Of a DNA stretch of 64,000 nucleotides, positions 60,478-64,000 are shown piece by piece (within the stretch, counting starts at the first letter, position 1; every line of letters starts with the position of its first letter). The notes under the pieces were generated by a model. The model made no database searches. It was not told the origin of the DNA and saw nothing but the letters and a program-made list of their open reading frames with translations. Location of the stretch: the NCBI GenBank assembly GCA_934085825.1, contig CAKOHR010000003.1:1-64000 (forward strand), written 5' to 3'. The stretch comes from an uncultured Bacilli bacterium (lineage in GTDB: Bacteria; Bacillota_I; Bacilli_A; RF39; UBA660). The position numbers were made by a program, and so were the translations under genes.

Positions 60478-62436
60478 TTGAGAACAATGAGATTTTTAGT
60501 AAAATCATTTATTTTTATGTTTATATGCTTAGTTGTTGCAATAGTAGGACTTTATATATATGCTTATTTAAGTCCTAAACTGGATTTAAAAACTAGTGGA
60601 AGTTTATATTTATATGATAATCAGAATGAACTCTTATATCAAGGATCAAGAAGTAATGAATGGGCTAATTTAGAAGATATAAGTACCGATTTAATAAATG
60701 CAGTTATTGCTGTTGAAGATAAAAACTTTTATTATCATCATGGATTTGATTATCTAAGAATTGCAAAAGCAATGCTTACTAACATAAAGAAAAAATCTAT
60801 TGTTCAGGGGGCTTCAACAATTTCTCAACAATATATTAAAAATTTATATTTGGATTTTGATAAAACATGGAAAAGAAAAATTGAAGAAGCTTTTTTAACC
60901 TTAGAACTTGAGGTACATTATGATAAACAAGATATTTTGGAGGGATATTTAAATACAATTAATTATGGGCAAGGAAATCTGGGAATTGTAAATGCTGCAA
61001 GTTATTACTTTAATAAAAAGCCTAAAGATTTAACTTTGGAAGAAGCTATTGTACTTGCAGGAATACCTAAAAATCCTGCAGGTTATAATCCTGTTACTAA
61101 TTATGATGCTGCTATTAATAGAGCAAAAGTAGTTGCTAAGTCCATGTTTAGTAATGGATATATTAATGAAGATACATATAATAATTTGTTTAAAGAAAAA
61201 TTGGAAATATTTGGACAATCTAAGAAAAATAATTTACAAATGATAATGTATTATCAGGAAGCTGTGTTAGAAGAACTTAATTCAATAAAAGAAGTTCCTG
61301 CTTCTTTAGTTAATGCGGGAGGTTTAAAAATATATACGACTTTGGATTTAAATGAACAAACTAATCTAGAAAATAATATTCTTCAAAATAAGTCAAATGA
61401 TAATGTGCAAGTTGCAAGTGTTATTGTGGATCCTAAATCTGGTGCTGTTAAAGCTTTAACTGGTGGTATGAATTATGCTAAAAGTCAATATAATAGAGCT
61501 TTAAAGAGTAAAAGGCAAGTTGGATCTACTATGAAACCTTTTCTTTATTATGCTGCACTAGAAAATAATATGACAATGTCAAGTTCATTTAGAAGTGAAG
61601 AAACTACATTTCATTTAGCAAATGGTAAAACATACTCGCCTCAAAATGCTGGAAATATCTATGCTAGTAAAGAAATAACTATGGCTGCTGCTATAGCTTT
61701 ATCAGATAATATTTATGCAGTTAAAACTAATTTATTTTTAGGTACTGATAAAATGATTGATGTTGCGAAAAGAACCGGTATTAAAACTGATTTAGATGAG
61801 GTTGCTTCTCTTCCTCTTGGTACAAGTGAAATAAATATTTTGGATTATGCTACTGGCTATACTACATTTGCTTCTGGAGGTTATGAAAAAGATTTATACT
61901 TTATTGAAAGAATTGAAGATTTAAATGGCAATGTTTTATATAAACATGAAGATAAAAATACTTTGGTTATTAATCCAAATTATACATATATTTTAAATGA
62001 AATGATGACTTCTACAACTAATAGTGCTTATGTTGATTATACAACCCCTACGGCACTTAATATTGCAAGTAATCTGACACACAAATATGCACTCAAAACA
62101 GGGTCAACAAATACTGATTATTGGATTGTTGGATATAATCCAGATAGACTTATGATGATGTGGATGGGATATGATGATAATAAAAATGTAGATGGTAGTA
62201 TTAGAAATAGTGCTAAGAAAATATGGGCCGATACGATTGAAAATTCTTTAAAAGATATGGGTGATAACTGGTATGAGACACCCAAAAATGTTGTGGCAAT
62301 CCCCTTAGATGCTGTTACTGGTAAGCCAACAAATGATGTTAATAAAGCTACATTGTATTATTATGTCAAAGGTACAGAACCTGGGGTTACAAATGAACAA
62401 TATGTTATAAAAGAAGAAACTTCCGATGAAGACTAG
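60478..62436 (+). CDS. Class A penicillin-binding protein (transglycosylase/transpeptidase)
   Basis: Bifunctional peptidoglycan synthase. One membrane helix (about 6-28), GT51 domain with AVEDKNFYYHHGFDYLRIAK and QGASTISQQYIKNLYL, then the transpeptidase with SxxK in GSTMKPFLYYAAL, SDN in ALSDNIYAVK and KTG in LKTGSTNTDYW. About 652 residues. Start: TTG 60478 lies 6 bp after AGGTG and is preferred over GTG 60469 (inside the site) and ATG 60487. Confidence 0.95.
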   Translation: MRTMRFLVKSFIFMFICLVVAIVGLYIYAYLSPKLDLKTSGSLYLYDNQNELLYQGSRSNEWANLEDISTDLINAVIAVEDKNFYYHHGFDYLRIAKAMLTNIKKKSIVQGASTISQQYIKNLYLDFDKTWKRKIEEAFLTLELEVHYDKQDILEGYLNTINYGQGNLGIVNAASYYFNKKPKDLTLEEAIVLAGIPKNPAGYNPVTNYDAAINRAKVVAKSMFSNGYINEDTYNNLFKEKLEIFGQSKKNNLQMIMYYQEAVLEELNSIKEVPASLVNAGGLKIYTTLDLNEQTNLENNILQNKSNDNVQVASVIVDPKSGAVKALTGGMNYAKSQYNRALKSKRQVGSTMKPFLYYAALENNMTMSSSFRSEETTFHLANGKTYSPQNAGNIYASKEITMAAAIALSDNIYAVKTNLFLGTDKMIDVAKRTGIKTDLDEVASLPLGTSEINILDYATGYTTFASGGYEKDLYFIERIEDLNGNVLYKHEDKNTLVINPNYTYILNEMMTSTTNSAYVDYTTPTALNIASNLTHKYALKTGSTNTDYWIVGYNPDRLMMMWMGYDDNKNVDGSIRNSAKKIWADTIENSLKDMGDNWYETPKNVVAIPLDAVTGKPTNDVNKATLYYYVKGTEPGVTNEQYVIKEETSDED

Positions 62437-62479
62437 ATATTTTAATTTTAATATAATATAATTAACTTAGGTGGTATGC

Positions 62480-62803
62480 ATGTATAATTATGCTTTTAAA
62501 GAGAATGGAGAACAAGTTTTAAGTGAAGCTGCTGATGTTATTATTAGATTTAGTAGTAAAAATATATTAGTTAATATTTTGTTAACAAATAAAAATATAT
62601 TAGTTTTTTATGATTCTGATAAAGGTAATATACTTAAAGGCAGAGGTATACAAATTATGCCTCAGTATGAAATACTTTTTAAAGTAGATCTTGGTAATAT
62701 GGATTACAAGATTGTTAACGAAGATACAATTTTAAATTTTAATAATAATTCTATTATATTTTATAACTTCAATATAACTGATTTTATAGAAAAAGATGGC
62801 TAA
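62480..62803 (+). CDS. Small cytoplasmic protein, unknown
   Basis: 107 residues from ATG 62480 (MYNYAFKENGEQVLSEAADV), 5 bp after AGGTGG. Pattern of seven beta strands and a final helix resembles a PH-like domain, with IRFSSKNILVNILLTNKNIL. No cysteines, no membrane segment. It follows the PBP gene by 43 bp and is likely co-transcribed. Function unknown. Confidence 0.55.
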   Translation: MYNYAFKENGEQVLSEAADVIIRFSSKNILVNILLTNKNILVFYDSDKGNILKGRGIQIMPQYEILFKVDLGNMDYKIVNEDTILNFNNNSIIFYNFNITDFIEKDG

Positions 62804-62807
62804 TATT

Positions 62808-63977
62808 TTAGTCACCTTTTTTGATTTTTATATTAATGTGGTATTCTGTAGGTAAGTTCATTTCTTCAACTACTACTTTATCACTATCTAAATGTAAATT
62901 TCTAATTGTTTTTATTACTTCGTTTAAGTAATTACTATTACTACTTTCTACTTTATTATCTGTAGTTGGAATAAAGAAGTCATCAAGCATTTCAATATTG
63001 TCTGTTTGATTTATTAAATTTTCTGCTTGTGGTTTTGGTTCTATTTTTGGCATTTCAAATGTTGGGGTTATTTCTTCAACATCCATGTTAGCTGCAGTAT
63101 CTTCAAGAAAATTAAAAAACTTGTTCGGCATTTTTTCTGGATTTGAAAAGAATGTATCTGATGTAGTGCTTGGAACTTCTTTGATCTTTGATGCAGGTTT
63201 TGTAAAATTATTAATATCCTTTAAATCTGAAACATTTGAAAATATATCTTCTATGTTTGATAAATTCTCTTTTGGTGGTACTGTATTTATTGGTTCCGGT
63301 GTACCTGTTTGTTTAATTCCTGTAACAGGTGTGTTTGCTATAGATTCCTCATTTTGAATACTTTTTTTGTCTAAATTTTTTATCTCATCTTCAAGCTGTT
63401 TAACTGTTAATCTTTCATTTATCACTTTATTTAACAACTCCCTTTGTTTTTCATGAGTAGGAACTTTAAGTAAAGTTCTTGCATGTCTTTCTGATATTTT
63501 TTCTGCTAGAACTGCTTCTTGTACAGCTTCATCTAATGTTAATAAACGTAATTTATTAGATATGGCTGATTGAGATAATCCCATCTTTCTAGCTAATTCT
63601 TCTTGAGTCATATATCCTTTATCCAATAAAGCTTGATAAGAACGTGCTTCTTCAATAGATGTTAAATCTTTTCTTTGGATGTTTTCTACGATTGCTACTT
63701 CTGCAGATGCATTGTCATCTAAATTAGATATGACTGCTGGAACAGATATAAGACCTGCCATTTTTGCTGCTTTAAACCTTCTTTCACCTGCTACTATTTC
63801 ATATTTGTCATTTTTTCTCCTTAAAACAAGTGGTTGTATTATGCCATGTTGTTTTATTGAAGATGCTAAATCAGAAAGTGAGGAATCATCAAAAGATAAC
63901 CGTGGTTGAAAACGGTTAGGAATTATGTCCTCGATTGGAACTTGTAATACTTGATTTTCCATTTGTATGTTATTCAC
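62808..63977 (-). CDS. Second ParB-family protein (Noc-position-like) with long linker
   Basis: ParB/Noc CTPase core: EDIIPNRFQPRLSFDDSSLS, AGERRFKAAKMAGL, ENIQRKDLTSIEEARSY and the helix-turn-helix MTQEELARKMGLSQSAISNK. About 389 residues, because a 140-residue Pro/Thr/Asn-rich, probably disordered stretch (about 215-350) separates the DNA-binding part from a short C-terminal dimer-like segment (NEVIKTIRNLHLDSDKVVVE). B. subtilis Noc is 283 residues with an N-terminal amphipathic helix, which is not evident here. GTG 63977 is chosen (AAAGGG 9 bp upstream). It is 43 kb from parAB. Confidence 0.85.
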   Translation of the reverse strand: MNNIQMENQVLQVPIEDIIPNRFQPRLSFDDSSLSDLASSIKQHGIIQPLVLRRKNDKYEIVAGERRFKAAKMAGLISVPAVISNLDDNASAEVAIVENIQRKDLTSIEEARSYQALLDKGYMTQEELARKMGLSQSAISNKLRLLTLDEAVQEAVLAEKISERHARTLLKVPTHEKQRELLNKVINERLTVKQLEDEIKNLDKKSIQNEESIANTPVTGIKQTGTPEPINTVPPKENLSNIEDIFSNVSDLKDINNFTKPASKIKEVPSTTSDTFFSNPEKMPNKFFNFLEDTAANMDVEEITPTFEMPKIEPKPQAENLINQTDNIEMLDDFFIPTTDNKVESSNSNYLNEVIKTIRNLHLDSDKVVVEEMNLPTEYHINIKIKKGD

Positions 63978-64000
63978 ATTAATCAACCCTTTATCATTTA

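Overview
This is a low-GC (roughly 28-30% by eye) chromosome segment of an uncultured-looking, Gram-positive, spore-forming Bacillota, most likely a gut-type member of class Bacilli. The evidence is the 16S rRNA 5' end at the left edge, sigma-A type promoters, a SpoIIQ/SpoIID/SpoIIID/SpoIIR sporulation set, a c-di-AMP cyclase (CdaA) with CdaR, the RpoE delta subunit, a ParA/ParB system and the absence of outer-membrane genes. TGA is used as stop: an RF2 gene with the classic autoregulatory frameshift is present, so the Mycoplasma code does not apply. Almost every gene lies on the minus strand.

Layout. 1-11.5 kb: 16S 5' end and its promoter, a DUF402 phosphatase, CtpA protease, lipoproteins, CdaR-CdaA, a YerB-like lipoprotein, SmpB-RNase R, two pilin-like paralogues and tRNA-Trp. 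11.6-14.2 kb: accessory island with a broken Rpn-type nuclease gene and an AbiE type IV toxin-antitoxin pair between two 55-bp direct repeats. 14.3-20.2 kb: RDD and BI-1 membrane proteins, YchF, an AbgT-type transporter, DUF951 protein, ParB and ParA. 20.2-26 kb: a chromosomal diversity-generating retroelement (DGR). 26-30 kb: pgi and DUF4143 ATPases (one intact, others decayed). 30-34.7 kb: secG, ftsH, tilS, prfB. 34.7-40 kb: a graveyard of ISAs1, TnpB, KilA-N and collagen-like remnants around an OatA-like acyltransferase and a deaminase. 40-46.8 kb: secA, hpf, csp, an actin-fold-like gene where Mbl is expected, spoIIID, spoIIQ, spoIID, rpiB. 47-52.4 kb: a YhcG nuclease, rpmE, a large fibronectin-repeat surface protein that is a third DGR-type target, and an SGNH-like protein. 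52.4-64 kb: murA, mntP, spoIIR, prmC, prfA, rpoE, argS, DUF1934, a broken Rpn gene, a class A penicillin-binding protein and a second ParB.

The most interesting system is the DGR. In transcription order (minus strand) it holds surface protein VP2 with a variable repeat at its 3' end, a MutS-domain-I-like accessory gene (MSL), Avd, a DGR reverse transcriptase, a 90-bp template repeat (TR) in which 15 of 30 codons are AAC/AAT, a structured spacer, and a second surface protein VP1 with its own variable repeat. A third target (VP3) lies about 25 kb away, and its variable residues fit an AAY-codon template that is not in this window. The reverse transcriptase reading frame is broken exactly at an A AAA AAG heptamer in the phase used for -1 programmed frameshifting, and the MSL frame is broken at a G7 tract. 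Each break is off by one base, so either the cassette is controlled by recoding or slippage, or it has begun to decay. GC-rich hairpins follow VP1 and VP2, and XRE-type regulators sit divergently upstream of VP2 and VP3.

All calls come from reading the sequence and remembered family motifs. No database search was run.
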